A model generated the notes under the pieces. That model was not told the DNA's origin. It worked only from the letters and a program-made list of their open reading frames with translations, and made no database searches. A program made the translations under genes and the position numbers. 64,000 nucleotides of DNA from Elusimicrobiales bacterium. Its GTDB lineage: Bacteria; Elusimicrobiota; Elusimicrobia; Elusimicrobiales; UBA9959. Position 1 is the stretch's first letter. Every line of letters begins with the position of its first letter. This document shows positions 7,748-16,766 of the stretch, in pieces. The stretch is taken from assembly GCA_023701245.1 (NCBI GenBank), contig JAMPXK010000001.1, forward strand, positions 64,023-128,022. The letters are read 5' to 3'.

Positions 7748-9816
7748 CTGGTCTCCGCGGCCGGGGCGGCCGGCAGCCTGTAGATCCACGGGTTGAGCAG
7801 GTTGCCCGGGTCCAGCGCCAGCTTGAGGCGCGTGTGGAAAGCGTCCGGCTGGAAAGCGTCCCAGCCGGCCGGCTCTTCGAAAGCCGCGTGGGCGCGCCTG
7901 GCGCCGGCCGACAGGGCGAAGGTGGCCGCCAGGATGACGCCGTAGGCGCCCATGGAGCCGCAGAACAGTTTTACGGCGTCGTAGCCGGCCACGTTCTTGA
8001 CCGTGCGCCCGCCCAGCTCCAGGATCTCTCCGTCGGCGGTGACGATCTCCAGGCCCAGCAGCACGTCGCGCAGGTCGGGGAAGACTTTGGAGGCGATGAG
8101 GCCGCCCACGCTGCCTTTCAGGTCCGGCAGCTCCAGGTTAAGGCCTTCGGCCTTGAGCTGCGAGCGGAATTCTTCCAGCGGCACCCCGGCTTCCACTCGG
8201 GCGGTGAGGTTCTCGCGGTCTATGGCGGCGCGGCCGCGCAGCGAGCGCAGGTCCAGGGGCTTGGCGCCGTCCATTATCTTGGCGGCCTTCAGGCGCGTGC
8301 CCAGCCCGGTCACGGCGCTGCGGGCGCCGCTGCGGGCGCGCAGGCGCAGTTCGTCCACCAGCGTCCTGGCCTCCGGGCTCAGGGAGGCCCTTTCGGCCAG
8401 GCCCTCGGGCGGGGCTTCGGCCCGGGCGTCGGAGGCCACCGGCAGGATCTTGTCGGGGTTGGCCAGGCCGGCCGGGTCGAAGGCGTCCTTTAGTTTGCGG
8501 AAAAAATCCAGTTCGGCGCGGCCGTAAAGCCAGTTCATGGCCACGCGCTTTTCCACGCCTATGCCGTGCTCGCCGGAAATGGTGCCGCCCAGGGCTATGC
8601 AGGACTTGAGGATCTCGTAACCGGCCTTCTTGACCCGCTTTACTTCCTGGATGTCGCGCCGGTCGAAGACTATGTTGGGGTGCAGGTTGCCGTCGCCGGC
8701 GTGGAACAGCAGCCCGGCGGTTAGTTTGTACTTGGAAAGGATCTCGCGCGTCTGGCGCAGGGCTTCTGGCAGGCGCGGGCGCGGCACCACGCCGTCCTCC
8801 ACCAGCACGTCGGGGGCCAGGCGGGCCATGGCCGGGTAGGCGCCTTTGCGGGCGGCCCAGAGCAGTTCGCGCTCGGCCTCGTCGGCGGCCACCGTGAAAG
8901 AGGCGCAGCCGGCCGTTTCGCAGATCTTCTGGACCGCTTCCAGTTCGCGGTTCACCTTGCCCGCGTCGGGGCCGTCCAGTTCTATGATAAGCACGGCCTC
9001 GGTGCCTGCGGGAAAAGGGTTGGCTTTGCCGTTCAGGGCGGCGTCCAGCGAGACGCTGTCCATGGCCTCCAGCGCGCGCGGCACTATGCCGTCGCTGATC
9101 ACGCGGGTGACCGCGCGCATGGCCTCGTCCAGGGATTTGAAGGCGGCCGAGACGGTCTTGATGTGGCGGGGGAGAGGGAGGATCTTAAGCCAGGCGTGGG
9201 TGACTATGCCCAGCGTCCCTTCGGACCCCACCATCAGGCTCATCAGGTCCGGCCCCGGGTCCCGGTAGGACCAGGTCTTTACTTCGCCCTCCGGGGTCAC
9301 CAGTTCCAGCTTCTCCACGTTGTCGGAGGTCACGCCGTATTTCAGGCAGAGCGGCCCGCCGGCGTTCTCGCCTATGTTGCCGCCGATGGTGCAGACCTTC
9401 TGGCTGGCGGGGTCCGGAGCGTAGAAATACCCGTAAGGTTCCAGCGCCCGCTGCAGTTCCAGGTTCACCACGCCGGGCTCCACCAGCGCCAGGCGGGCGG
9501 CGGTGTCTACCTGGCGGATCTTCTTGAGGCGCGACAGGTTGAGGATGGCCCCGCCCTTGAGCGGGATGGTGCCGCCGGAAAGATTGGTGCCGGCCAGGCG
9601 CGGCAGGAAGGGGATGCCCTCCCGGTGCAGTACCCGTACCACGGGGGCCACCTGTTCGGGGGCGGTAAAAGAGATCACCACCTCAGGCCTGGCCCTCGCC
9701 ATGCCGGCGTCGTAGGAGTACATCAGTATCTCCGCCTCCTGCGTGCGGACATTGTCTTCCCCTACGATGGCCTCCAGCTCGGGCCTTAATTTGGAGATCC
9801 TTTCGGTTTTGAACAT
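7744..9816 (-). CDS. FAD-linked oxidase, fused GlcD-GlcE-like protein
   Basis: A 690-residue fusion. Residues 1 to about 460 are a full GlcD-type FAD-linked 2-hydroxyacid dehydrogenase: PCMH FAD-binding signatures (GTNLSGGTIPL, ASQKVCTIGGNIGENAGGP) and the C-terminal SGEHGIGVEKR and DPAGLANPDKILP motifs. Residues about 475-690 repeat a shorter FAD-binding half like GlcE (TGLGTRLK, GSVGGLIASK, GGRTVKNVAGYD) and end in the family's DPGNLLNPW motif. In most bacteria GlcD and GlcE are separate proteins. With GlcF encoded 3' by an ATGA overlap, this gives a complete 2-hydroxyacid oxidase in two polypeptides. The substrate (glycolate, lactate or an indole- or aryl-lactate) is not determined. Confidence 0.88.
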   Translation of the reverse strand: MFKTERISKLRPELEAIVGEDNVRTQEAEILMYSYDAGMARARPEVVISFTAPEQVAPVVRVLHREGIPFLPRLAGTNLSGGTIPLKGGAILNLSRLKKIRQVDTAARLALVEPGVVNLELQRALEPYGYFYAPDPASQKVCTIGGNIGENAGGPLCLKYGVTSDNVEKLELVTPEGEVKTWSYRDPGPDLMSLMVGSEGTLGIVTHAWLKILPLPRHIKTVSAAFKSLDEAMRAVTRVISDGIVPRALEAMDSVSLDAALNGKANPFPAGTEAVLIIELDGPDAGKVNRELEAVQKICETAGCASFTVAADEAERELLWAARKGAYPAMARLAPDVLVEDGVVPRPRLPEALRQTREILSKYKLTAGLLFHAGDGNLHPNIVFDRRDIQEVKRVKKAGYEILKSCIALGGTISGEHGIGVEKRVAMNWLYGRAELDFFRKLKDAFDPAGLANPDKILPVASDARAEAPPEGLAERASLSPEARTLVDELRLRARSGARSAVTGLGTRLKAAKIMDGAKPLDLRSLRGRAAIDRENLTARVEAGVPLEEFRSQLKAEGLNLELPDLKGSVGGLIASKVFPDLRDVLLGLEIVTADGEILELGGRTVKNVAGYDAVKLFCGSMGAYGVILAATFALSAGARRAHAAFEEPAGWDAFQPDAFHTRLKLALDPGNLLNPWIYRLPAAPAAETR

Positions 9817-9852
9817 AATTTAAGCTGCGCGCCCCGCCGGCGCCGGAAGTGC

Positions 9853-11238
9853 CTACCTGGCCGGCTTGAGCTTGGCGGAGAAATGCGGCAGTATCGCTGG
9901 CGCTTCCACCACTTCCAGGCCCTTTATCTGCTTCTTGTGTTTGGCCAGCCAGCCGCAGACCTCTATCACGTAATCTATGTGGCTCTGGGTGTAGACGCGG
10001 CGCGGCATGGCCAGGCGCACCAGCTCCATGGGGGCGGCCAGGTATTTGCCGTCCTTGTCCCGTTTGCCGAACATCAGCGTGCCTATCTCCACGCCGCGGA
10101 TGCCGCCTTCCAGGTACAGGGCGCAGGCCAGGGCCTGGGCGGGGAAGTTCTGCGGCTTTATGTGCGGCAGGAATTCCTTGGCGTTGATGTAGACGCCGTG
10201 GCCGCCGGGCGGGTTGATGATCGGCACGCCGTGCTTCAGGAGCCCCTCGCCCAGGTAGGCGGAAGAGCGGATGCGGTACTGCAGGTAATTCTCGTCGAGC
10301 ACTTCGCGCAGGCCGATGGCGATGGCCTCCAGGTCGCGGCCGGCCAGGCCGCCGTAGGTGCTGAAGCCCTCGGTGAGGATGAGCATCTGGCGGGCCTTGG
10401 CGCTCCAGTCGCGGTTGTTCATGGCCAGGAAGCCGCCGATGTTGACCAGCGCGTCTTTCTTGCTGCTCATCCAGGCGCCGTCGGCCAGTTCGAACATCTC
10501 CTCGGCTATCTCCTTCACGGGGCACTGCGCGTAGCCTTTCTCGCGCAGTTTTATGAAGTAGGCGTTCTCGGCGAAGCGCGCGCAGTCCAGGAACATGGGG
10601 ATGCCGTACTTGCGGCACAGGTTCTGCACGGCCTTGAGGTTCTCCATGGACACCGGCTGGCCGCCCAGGGAGTTGTTGGTGACGGTCATGACGCAGAGGG
10701 GGATATTTTTGGCGCCTTTGGCCTTTATGAACTTCTCCATGGCCGGCACGTCGGCGTTGCCCTTGAACGGCGCGGCCTTGCCGAAGTCCAGGGCGCCCTT
10801 GGCGGGGAAGTCCATGGCCTGCGCCCCGGAGAATTCCACGTTGGCGCGGGTAGTGTCGAAATGCGAGTTGGAGATGATGTACTTGCCTTTGCCGCCGATC
10901 ACGCCGAACAGGATCTTTTCCGCGGCGCGGCCCTGGTGCACCGGGATGACCTCGTCGAACCCGGTCAGGCTCTTTATCTCGGCCTCGAAATTGTAGTAGC
11001 TGCGGGCGCCGGCGTAGGATTCGTCGCCGGTCATGATGCCGCCCCACTGGGCCGCGCTCATGGCGCCGGTACCGGAATCGGTGAGCATGTCTATCAGCAC
11101 CTTCTCGGCCCGGATGTTGAAGAGGTTGTAATGCGCGGTCTCAAGCGCCGCTTTGCGCTCCTCGCGGGTGGTTATTCCCAGCGGCTCCACGCTCTTTATC
11201 TTGAAGGGTTCTATTATGGTCTTCCAGTTCCATTCCAT
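9853..11238 (-). CDS. tnaA: tryptophanase (beta-eliminating lyase)
   Basis: PLP-dependent beta-eliminating lyase of 461 residues, full length for tryptophanase/tyrosine phenol-lyase. PLP-site motifs are clear: HQGRAAE, LDCARFAENAYFIK and SSKKDALVNIGG with the Schiff-base lysine. Two positions that differ between the two enzymes favour tryptophanase: FDTTR (Asp, where tyrosine phenol-lyase has Thr) and PHFSAKLK at the C-terminus (His, where tyrosine phenol-lyase has Phe). The reaction would be L-tryptophan to indole, pyruvate and ammonia. It sits 12 bases after a DUF1646 transporter and 36 bases before the 2-hydroxyacid oxidase on one strand, suggesting an amino-acid fermentation operon. No tnaC-like leader is seen. 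Confidence 0.83.
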   Translation of the reverse strand: MEWNWKTIIEPFKIKSVEPLGITTREERKAALETAHYNLFNIRAEKVLIDMLTDSGTGAMSAAQWGGIMTGDESYAGARSYYNFEAEIKSLTGFDEVIPVHQGRAAEKILFGVIGGKGKYIISNSHFDTTRANVEFSGAQAMDFPAKGALDFGKAAPFKGNADVPAMEKFIKAKGAKNIPLCVMTVTNNSLGGQPVSMENLKAVQNLCRKYGIPMFLDCARFAENAYFIKLREKGYAQCPVKEIAEEMFELADGAWMSSKKDALVNIGGFLAMNNRDWSAKARQMLILTEGFSTYGGLAGRDLEAIAIGLREVLDENYLQYRIRSSAYLGEGLLKHGVPIINPPGGHGVYINAKEFLPHIKPQNFPAQALACALYLEGGIRGVEIGTLMFGKRDKDGKYLAAPMELVRLAMPRRVYTQSHIDYVIEVCGWLAKHKKQIKGLEVVEAPAILPHFSAKLKPAR

Positions 11239-11250
11239 GGCAATTCTCCT

Positions 11251-12300
11251 TTACTTTACCAGCAGGGTCATCAAAACGAAGTACGCCAGCATCAGCAGGG
11301 CGCCGGGCAGCAGGGCGACCCTGGCCCATTCGCGCGACTTGATGCCCAGCTTGGCGGAGCTGATGATGTTGGGGATATTTCCCGGGATCAGCATGCCCCC
11401 GGAGACCAAAAGCCCCATAAGTATGAAAGTTATCTGCCGGTCGGTCATGGCCGGGGTGATCTCGGCCGCGGCCAGGGTGGCGTTGTCGAGCACGGCGGAA
11501 ATGGAATTGGCCCAGTACAGCGCCCAGGTGGGCATCTTCAGCATGAAGCGCTCGGCCAGCGGCGTGAGGCCCGCCCCCAGGAAGACCAGCGCCATCACGA
11601 ACAGGTAAACCTTGCCGGCCCGCTTGAAGATGTCCGTGTTGCTGTCCGGGGCGTCCTCTTCCAGGCCGGCGGCCTGCGTTACGGCCGCTTTGGCCCCGCG
11701 GGCCGCCAGGGAGGCGCAGAGCAGCACGCCGGGGATCACCCAGGTGCCTATCTGCCTGAGCAGGTAGAAGAAATCCGCGTGATGCGGCGGGCCCTTTAAC
11801 TTGGCCACCACTATGGTGGAGAGCGGCTCGCCCAGCGGCGTCAGCGCGGCGCCCAGGCCTATGGCGTAACAAGCGTAGACGGTAAGCCGGATCTCGAAGG
11901 CGCGGTCGAATTTGAGCAGCGTGACCACTTCCGCCAGGATGATGGCGGAAACTATGGCCGTGAGGACGCTCGAGCCCAGGCCCAGCAGCGCTACTACGGT
12001 GAAGACGGCGCCGGGCAGGCCTGCGCGGCGGATCAGGGCGTCCAGCCAGCCTTTCAGGCGGGAGCGCACGCCGCGGAAGAGAAAGCCGACCACGGCCACG
12101 GCGGCCGTTATCGGCAGGGGCTCCTTCAGGGCCTCGTGCACCAGGTGCAGGCTCCAGAGCCCGGAGATGCTGACCGCGGCCATGCCCATCACGAAAAGAA
12201 AGGCTTCCAGTTCCTCTTCCACGCGCTTGACGGAGAAGGGCAGGACCAGCGTCATGGCCATCACCGCGGCCAGGCCGGCTACTATCAGGTAATCGGACAT
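11251..12300 (-). CDS. DUF1646 family membrane transporter
   Basis: Integral membrane protein of 349 residues with about ten hydrophobic segments, matching the DUF1646/predicted cation transporter family of the ion-transporter superfamily. Typical stretches are ALLGLGSSVLTAIVSAIIL near residue 105, LGAALTPLGEPLSTIV near residue 150 and SAVLDNATLAA near residue 250, reminiscent of NhaD/ArsB-like re-entrant halves. AAGGA lies 5 bases before ATG 12300. As first gene of the tnaA operon it could move Na+, H+ or an organic anion linked to tryptophan use; this role is inference from position. Confidence 0.78.
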   Translation of the reverse strand: MSDYLIVAGLAAVMAMTLVLPFSVKRVEEELEAFLFVMGMAAVSISGLWSLHLVHEALKEPLPITAAVAVVGFLFRGVRSRLKGWLDALIRRAGLPGAVFTVVALLGLGSSVLTAIVSAIILAEVVTLLKFDRAFEIRLTVYACYAIGLGAALTPLGEPLSTIVVAKLKGPPHHADFFYLLRQIGTWVIPGVLLCASLAARGAKAAVTQAAGLEEDAPDSNTDIFKRAGKVYLFVMALVFLGAGLTPLAERFMLKMPTWALYWANSISAVLDNATLAAAEITPAMTDRQITFILMGLLVSGGMLIPGNIPNIISSAKLGIKSREWARVALLPGALLMLAYFVLMTLLVK

Positions 12301-12318
12301 ATGTTCCTTGCCATTGCG

Positions 12319-12347
12319 TTGTCACTAATATTTTAATATTTTAATAG
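12319..12347 (+). promoter_or_regulatory. possible promoter in the divergent tna/patatin gap
   Basis: TTGTCA (12319-12324) and TAATAG (12342-12347) are 17 bases apart in an AT-rich 63-base gap between divergent genes. It would start transcription about 10 bases before the patatin ATG. The same AT-rich block probably also holds the promoter of the minus-strand operon, which I cannot place precisely. Confidence 0.4.
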
Positions 12348-12363
12348 ACAGTACAAAAGCGCT

Positions 12364-13296
12364 ATGTTCAAATTCAGACGGCCCGTGGGCCTTTTTCTTT
12401 GCGGCGGCGGCGCGCTGGGCTCCTGGCAGTCCGGGGTGCTGGCGGAGCTGGTGCGCCAGGGCCTGCATTTCGACGCCGTGGCCGGCTTCAGTATCGGCTC
12501 GCTCAACGGGGCCGCCTACTGCTACGACAAGACCCATGAGTTGCGCCAGATCTGGCGCGGCCTGCAGCCGTCCCGGATCCTGCGTTTCCGCCCCCGCTAC
12601 TACCGCATCCCCCTCGAACTTTACCAGCAGGCCGGCGGCAGCCCGGTCACCCGGATGAACTTCTTCGTGCAGAACCAGCTGTCCAAGCTTACCCTGTTCT
12701 CCAGCCAGCCGGTGCGCGAACTGCTTAATAACTGGCTGGCTCGCAGCGGGCCCAAGTTCAGCCGCAACATCAAGTTCTACGTGATCAGCCACGCCGTGGA
12801 GATGAAGCTGCCGTATATCTCGGCTTTCGACGGGTCCACCCGAGGGCCCAACCTCTCCTTTATAGACGCGCTGATGGCCAGCTGCTCCATTCCCATGATC
12901 TTCCCGCCCGTGCCGGTTAGCGAGCACGGCCGCCAGTACCACCTGGTGGACGGCGGCGTGATAGGCATCGCCAACATCAACCTCAGCATCTTCGAAGGCT
13001 GCCGTACAGTCATCATGATAGGCAATTCCCGCGAAGAGGACATGAACTTCCCGGCGCAGGGCCCTTTCGGGCAGTTCGAGCGCAAGGCCCGGCGCATGCT
13101 GGCCATCCACACGCAGAAGATCTACGAATCCCGCGTTTTCATCAAGTCCGAACCGGACGTGTACCTTATAAAGCCCCCTATGGACCTGGGCGTGGGCCTG
13201 CTGGAGTTCGACGGGCTCAAATGCGACAGGGCCTTCGGCATAGGGGAGGCGGAGGCCAACAATTTCCTGCGCGGCGTGGAAGAGGGCGCCCGCTGA
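12364..13296 (+). CDS. patatin-like phospholipase family protein
   Basis: Patatin-fold acyl hydrolase of 310 residues. The oxyanion glycine loop is GGGALGSWQSG near residue 13, the nucleophile elbow is GFSIGSLNG near residue 43, and the catalytic Asp lies in DGGVIG near residue 198, so the Ser-Asp dyad is complete. There is no signal peptide, so a cytoplasmic or membrane-peripheral (phospho)lipase is likely. No ribosome site is visible before the ATG, and the predicted transcript leader is short. The stop is followed after 1 base by a TauE-type transporter gene, the start of a four-gene run. Confidence 0.87.
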   Translation: MFKFRRPVGLFLCGGGALGSWQSGVLAELVRQGLHFDAVAGFSIGSLNGAAYCYDKTHELRQIWRGLQPSRILRFRPRYYRIPLELYQQAGGSPVTRMNFFVQNQLSKLTLFSSQPVRELLNNWLARSGPKFSRNIKFYVISHAVEMKLPYISAFDGSTRGPNLSFIDALMASCSIPMIFPPVPVSEHGRQYHLVDGGVIGIANINLSIFEGCRTVIMIGNSREEDMNFPAQGPFGQFERKARRMLAIHTQKIYESRVFIKSEPDVYLIKPPMDLGVGLLEFDGLKCDRAFGIGEAEANNFLRGVEEGAR

Positions 13297-13297
13297 C

Positions 13298-14131
13298 ATG
13301 GCCGAACTTACAGCACCTCTTTTCGCCGGCCTGGTGGCCTTCGGCGTGCTGATAGGCTTGCTGGGGTCCGCCCTGGGCGTGGGCGGCGGCATTTTCATGG
13401 TCCCGTTCCTGGTGCTGGCGCTGGGCCTGCCCATGCACCAGGCCGTGGCGGCTTCGCTGGTGGCCATAGTGGCCACTTCCAGCGCCGTGGCCGCGGTCAA
13501 CGTGGAGCGCGGCCTGGCCAATATCCGCCTGGGCATAACACTGGAACTTACCACCGCCGTCGGCTCCATCGCCGGGGCGCTGGTGGCCGGCCGCCTGCCG
13601 GCCCAGGCCATGCAGCTGCTGTTCGCGCTTATGCTTTTCCCGGTTTCCGTGCTGATGTTCCTCAAAGGCCGCCGGCCCGCCGCCGCGCCGGCCGCCGCGT
13701 CAGGGCCTGCCACGCCTTTCGACGGCGCTTTCTTCGACCCGGCGCGCGCTGCCAGTACCCAGTATAAAGTGCGCAATCTGGCGCCCGCCTCCGCCGCCTC
13801 TTTCTTCGCCGGGTCGCTGTCGGGCCTGCTGGGCATAGGCGGCGGCATAGTGCAGGTGCCGGTGATGAACCTGCTCTGCGGCGTCCCCATGAAGGCGGCG
13901 GCCGCCACCAGCAATTTCATCATAGGCGTTTCCGCCGCGGCCAGCGCCTTTGTCTACTTCAGGCGCGGGCTGGTGCCGCTGGAAGTGACGGCCGTGATAG
14001 TGGCCGGCGTGCTGGCCGGCTCTTTCCTGGGCATGTATGCCCTCTACAAGGTCCGTTCCGAAAAACTGCAGGTGGTTTTTTCCCTGCTGGTGCTGCTGAC
14101 CGGCGTGAAGATGCTGATAGAGGCGCTGTGA
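13298..14131 (+). CDS. TauE/SafE (DUF81) sulfite-exporter family permease
   Basis: Membrane protein of 277 residues with about eight spans in two homologous halves, each starting with the family's glycine motif: LGSALGVGGGIFMVPFL near residue 24 and LLGIGGGIVQVPVMN near residue 180. TauE/SafE proteins export sulfite, sulfoacetate or other small organic anions. It starts 1 base after the patatin stop and its stop overlaps the start of a DUF1634 gene (TGATG), a pairing known for this family. The substrate cannot be read from the sequence. Confidence 0.88.
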   Translation: MAELTAPLFAGLVAFGVLIGLLGSALGVGGGIFMVPFLVLALGLPMHQAVAASLVAIVATSSAVAAVNVERGLANIRLGITLELTTAVGSIAGALVAGRLPAQAMQLLFALMLFPVSVLMFLKGRRPAAAPAAASGPATPFDGAFFDPARAASTQYKVRNLAPASAASFFAGSLSGLLGIGGGIVQVPVMNLLCGVPMKAAAATSNFIIGVSAAASAFVYFRRGLVPLEVTAVIVAGVLAGSFLGMYALYKVRSEKLQVVFSLLVLLTGVKMLIEAL

Positions 14132-14406
14132 TGTTCACGGAAAAAGATTTCTCCAGGCTCATACAGCGCACCCTGCTGGCCGGGGTGTTCCTGAGCGCCC
14201 TGCTGCTGTTCTGCGGTTTCGCGTTCGCGGCGGCGGGCTCGCCGGCGGGCGGCGCCTGCCTGAAGGCCGGCGTGCTGGCCCTGCTGCTGACCCCGGTCGC
14301 CAGGGTGGCCATGCTGGTCTACGGCTACCTGCGCGGCGGCGAGGCGTACTTCGCCCTGGCTTCCTTTATAGTACTGGCGCTGCTCGGAATTTCCGCCCTG
14401 GTGTAG
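14131..14406 (+). CDS. DUF1634 family small membrane protein
   Basis: Protein of 91 residues with three hydrophobic segments (about residues 15-35, 45-65 and 70-90) matching DUF1634, a family regularly encoded next to TauE-type permeases and presumed to assist them. I start it at ATG 14131, which overlaps the TauE stop by one base; a GTG immediately before it is the alternative. It is probably part of the same transport complex. Confidence 0.75.
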   Translation: MFTEKDFSRLIQRTLLAGVFLSALLLFCGFAFAAAGSPAGGACLKAGVLALLLTPVARVAMLVYGYLRGGEAYFALASFIVLALLGISALV

Positions 14407-14415
14407 GATACAACT

Positions 14416-15669
14416 ATGAAAAACCTGCTTCTGACGCTCCTCCTCTGCGCGGTTCCCGCCGCGGCCCAGCTGCCCGCCGGGCCGGACCCGGCCGAGGCCG
14501 CCGCCGAGGCCGACGACCTGGGCCCCGCGCTGGTGGACCTCAACGCTTCCACCCGCCCTTTCACGCTCAGCCCCGGCGCCGACGAGCGCTACGACCGCGG
14601 CATCGCCCGCATGTACCGCCTGGAATTCGACCAGGCGGAGCAGGAATTCCGCGAGATCGTGCGCCTGTCCCCCGAAAGCCCGGCGGGCTACTTCGCCCTG
14701 GCGGCCCTGAGCTGGTGGCGCTACTCCCAGAATTTCGACATGCAGGGCGGCTTCAGGCAGGTGGAGAAGGAATTCATCTCCAATTCGGACAAGGTCATAG
14801 AGCTCTGCCGGCGCATGGTGAAAGACGGGCGCGACCTGGACCAGGCGTATTTCTTCATGGGCAGCGCCTACGGCCTGCAGGGCCGCTGGTACGCCGTTCA
14901 GCGCAGCTGGTGGAGCGCTTACACGCGCGGCAAGAAGGGCCGCAAGTTCCTCAAGAAGTGCGTGGAAGTTAACCCCGCCGTCTACGACGCCTTCCTGGGG
15001 CTGGGTATTTTCGACTATTACGCCGCCACGCTGCCCGGCGCGCTGGGGCTGGGGGCCAAGTTGTTCGTGGGCGGGGACAGGGCGCGCGGCATGGAGTACG
15101 TTAAGCTGGCCAAGGAGAAGGGGCGCTTCTTCAAGGTAGAGGCCCGCTTCTTCCTTATAGAGATCTATTCCATGCACGAGAAGGATTTCAAGGCGGCCTA
15201 CGCCGAGACCGAGGCCCTGCGCCTGCTGGACCCCACCAACATGCTCTTCCGCGTGGGCGAGATCATGACCCATATCCAGGCCGAGGATTGGCCCGCCGTG
15301 CTGGCCGAGAGCGAAGCTTTCCTGGGCGCCTGGCAGCTCAAGCAGCAGAAAGGGCTGGAAAGCCAGCTGGCCATGATCTACCTGTCCGCCGGCGACGCGC
15401 TGCTGGCCATGAAGCGCTACGAGGAAGCCGTGAACTGGCTGACCACCGGCATAGAGGGCACCGGCTTCCCGGAAAAGGGCTGGGTAACCTACTGCTACCT
15501 GCGCCGCGCGCAGGCGCTGGACCTGCTGGGCCGCCGGGCCGACGCCCTGAAGGACTACCGCGCCGCCGCCGAACGGCCCAACTTCTGGGACTCCCGCAAG
15601 TACGCCAGGGCCGGCCTTAAAAAAGCGCCGGACTACAAGGAAGTCTACCGCCAGATGACGGTGGACTGA
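14416..15669 (+). CDS. secreted tetratricopeptide-repeat protein
   Basis: A 417-residue protein with a signal peptide (residues 1-18, LLLTLLLCAVPAAAQ) and several TPR-like helical pairs, for example RGIARMYRLEFDQAEQEFREI near residue 55 and repeats around residues 250-400 (DALLAMKRYEEAVNWL, RRADALKDYRAAAE). It should lie in the periplasm and act as a protein-protein scaffold. It follows DUF1634 by 9 bases, closing the patatin-TauE-DUF1634 operon. The central part (residues 130-240) shows FLGLGIFDYYAATLPG-type conserved segments seen in bacterial TPR proteins of unknown task. Confidence 0.75.
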   Translation: MKNLLLTLLLCAVPAAAQLPAGPDPAEAAAEADDLGPALVDLNASTRPFTLSPGADERYDRGIARMYRLEFDQAEQEFREIVRLSPESPAGYFALAALSWWRYSQNFDMQGGFRQVEKEFISNSDKVIELCRRMVKDGRDLDQAYFFMGSAYGLQGRWYAVQRSWWSAYTRGKKGRKFLKKCVEVNPAVYDAFLGLGIFDYYAATLPGALGLGAKLFVGGDRARGMEYVKLAKEKGRFFKVEARFFLIEIYSMHEKDFKAAYAETEALRLLDPTNMLFRVGEIMTHIQAEDWPAVLAESEAFLGAWQLKQQKGLESQLAMIYLSAGDALLAMKRYEEAVNWLTTGIEGTGFPEKGWVTYCYLRRAQALDLLGRRADALKDYRAAAERPNFWDSRKYARAGLKKAPDYKEVYRQMTVD

Positions 15670-15703
15670 AAGCTTTTTCTATAATATCGTTAACGGAGAC
15701 TTT

Positions 15704-16711
15704 ATGGCTAAAACTGAATTCACGGCGGTAGTGCCGGTGGCGGGAACGGGGACGCGGCTGCGGCCGCACACGCATACTTATCCCAAGGTGCTGCTGACCG
15801 TGGGCGACAAGCCCATTATCGGGCATATCCTCGACGACCTGAAAGCCGCCGGCATAAAGAAGGTCTGCCTGGTGGTGGGGTATCTGGGCGACAAGATAAA
15901 GGATTACGTATCCGAGAATTATAAAAGCCTGGACGTCTCCTACGTGGAGCAGACCGAACAGAAGGGCCTGGGCCACGCCATCTGGCTGACCCGCCGCGAC
16001 GTCACCGGCCCTGTGCTGGTAATGCTGGGCGACACTATCCTTGACGCGGACCTGGCCAAGTTCATGACTTCCAAGGACGACTGCATAGCCGTGAAAGAAG
16101 TGGCCGACCCGCGCCGCTTCGGCGTGGTGGAAACGAAGGGCGGCTATATTTCCGCGATGGTGGAGAAACCGGAGCACCCGAAGACCAACCTGGCCATCGT
16201 GGGCATTTATTCCTTCCACAACTCCTCGGCGCTCTATAACAGCCTGGAGAAACTGGTGGATTCAGGCCGTACCACCAAGGGAGAGATCCAGTTCACCGAC
16301 GCCATGGCCGCCATGGTGAAGGCCGGCCACAAGATAAAGCCGGTGGCGATAGAAGGCTGGTACGACTGCGGCAAGCCAGAGACCCTGCTGGAGACCAACC
16401 GGCACATCCTCGACAAGAAGAAGTTCTCGCCCAGGGCGAAGAACTCGCTCATTATCCCGCCGGTGTACATTTCCCCCACGGCCGTGGTGGAGAATTCCAT
16501 AGTGGGGCCCTACGTCTCCCTGGGCGACGGCGTTAAACTGGAGTCCTCCATAATTTCGGATTCCATCGTGAACGAGAACGCCTCCATCCGGGATATGAAC
16601 CTGAGCGGGTCGCTGATAGGGCCCAGCGCCGCCGTGGTAGGCCGCAAGGACCAGCTTAACGTGGGGGAGAATTCGGAGATGCGCTTCGACAAGAAGGCCT
16701 GCGAGGTTTAA
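15704..16711 (+). CDS. sugar-phosphate nucleotidyltransferase with beta-helix tail
   Basis: NDP-sugar pyrophosphorylase of 335 residues. The N-terminal Rossmann-like domain carries the signature GTGTRLRPHTHTYPK near residue 14, LGDTILDADL near residue 107 and the VEKPEHPKTN substrate loop near residue 152. Residues about 250-335 look like left-handed beta-helix hexapeptide repeats (IIPPVYISPTAVVENSIVG). The organisation fits long-form glucose-1-phosphate thymidylyltransferase or a GlmU-like uridylyltransferase lacking an obvious acetyltransferase site. It could supply the NDP-sugar for the glycan genes at 1-4600. A TATAAT at 15680-15685 and CGGAG before the ATG suggest its own promoter. Confidence 0.85.
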   Translation: MAKTEFTAVVPVAGTGTRLRPHTHTYPKVLLTVGDKPIIGHILDDLKAAGIKKVCLVVGYLGDKIKDYVSENYKSLDVSYVEQTEQKGLGHAIWLTRRDVTGPVLVMLGDTILDADLAKFMTSKDDCIAVKEVADPRRFGVVETKGGYISAMVEKPEHPKTNLAIVGIYSFHNSSALYNSLEKLVDSGRTTKGEIQFTDAMAAMVKAGHKIKPVAIEGWYDCGKPETLLETNRHILDKKKFSPRAKNSLIIPPVYISPTAVVENSIVGPYVSLGDGVKLESSIISDSIVNENASIRDMNLSGSLIGPSAAVVGRKDQLNVGENSEMRFDKKACEV

Positions 16712-16736
16712 GCGCGCCCAGCAAAAAAAAGAAAAG

Positions 16737-16758
16737 GCCCGGGAGACCGGGCTTTTTT
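16737..16758. terminator. bidirectional rho-independent terminator
   Basis: GCCCGG-GAGA-CCGGGC (16737-16752) is followed by six T on the plus strand and preceded by an A-rich run, so it can end both the nucleotidyltransferase transcript and the convergent dapL transcript. Confidence 0.85.
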
Positions 16759-16766
16759 CTTTGGGC

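Noticed and set aside
9853-11238. Tyrosine phenol-lyase as identity of the beta-eliminating lyase
   Set aside because: The residues that separate the two enzymes (Asp in FDTTR and His in PHFSAKLK) follow tryptophanase. Assay would settle it.
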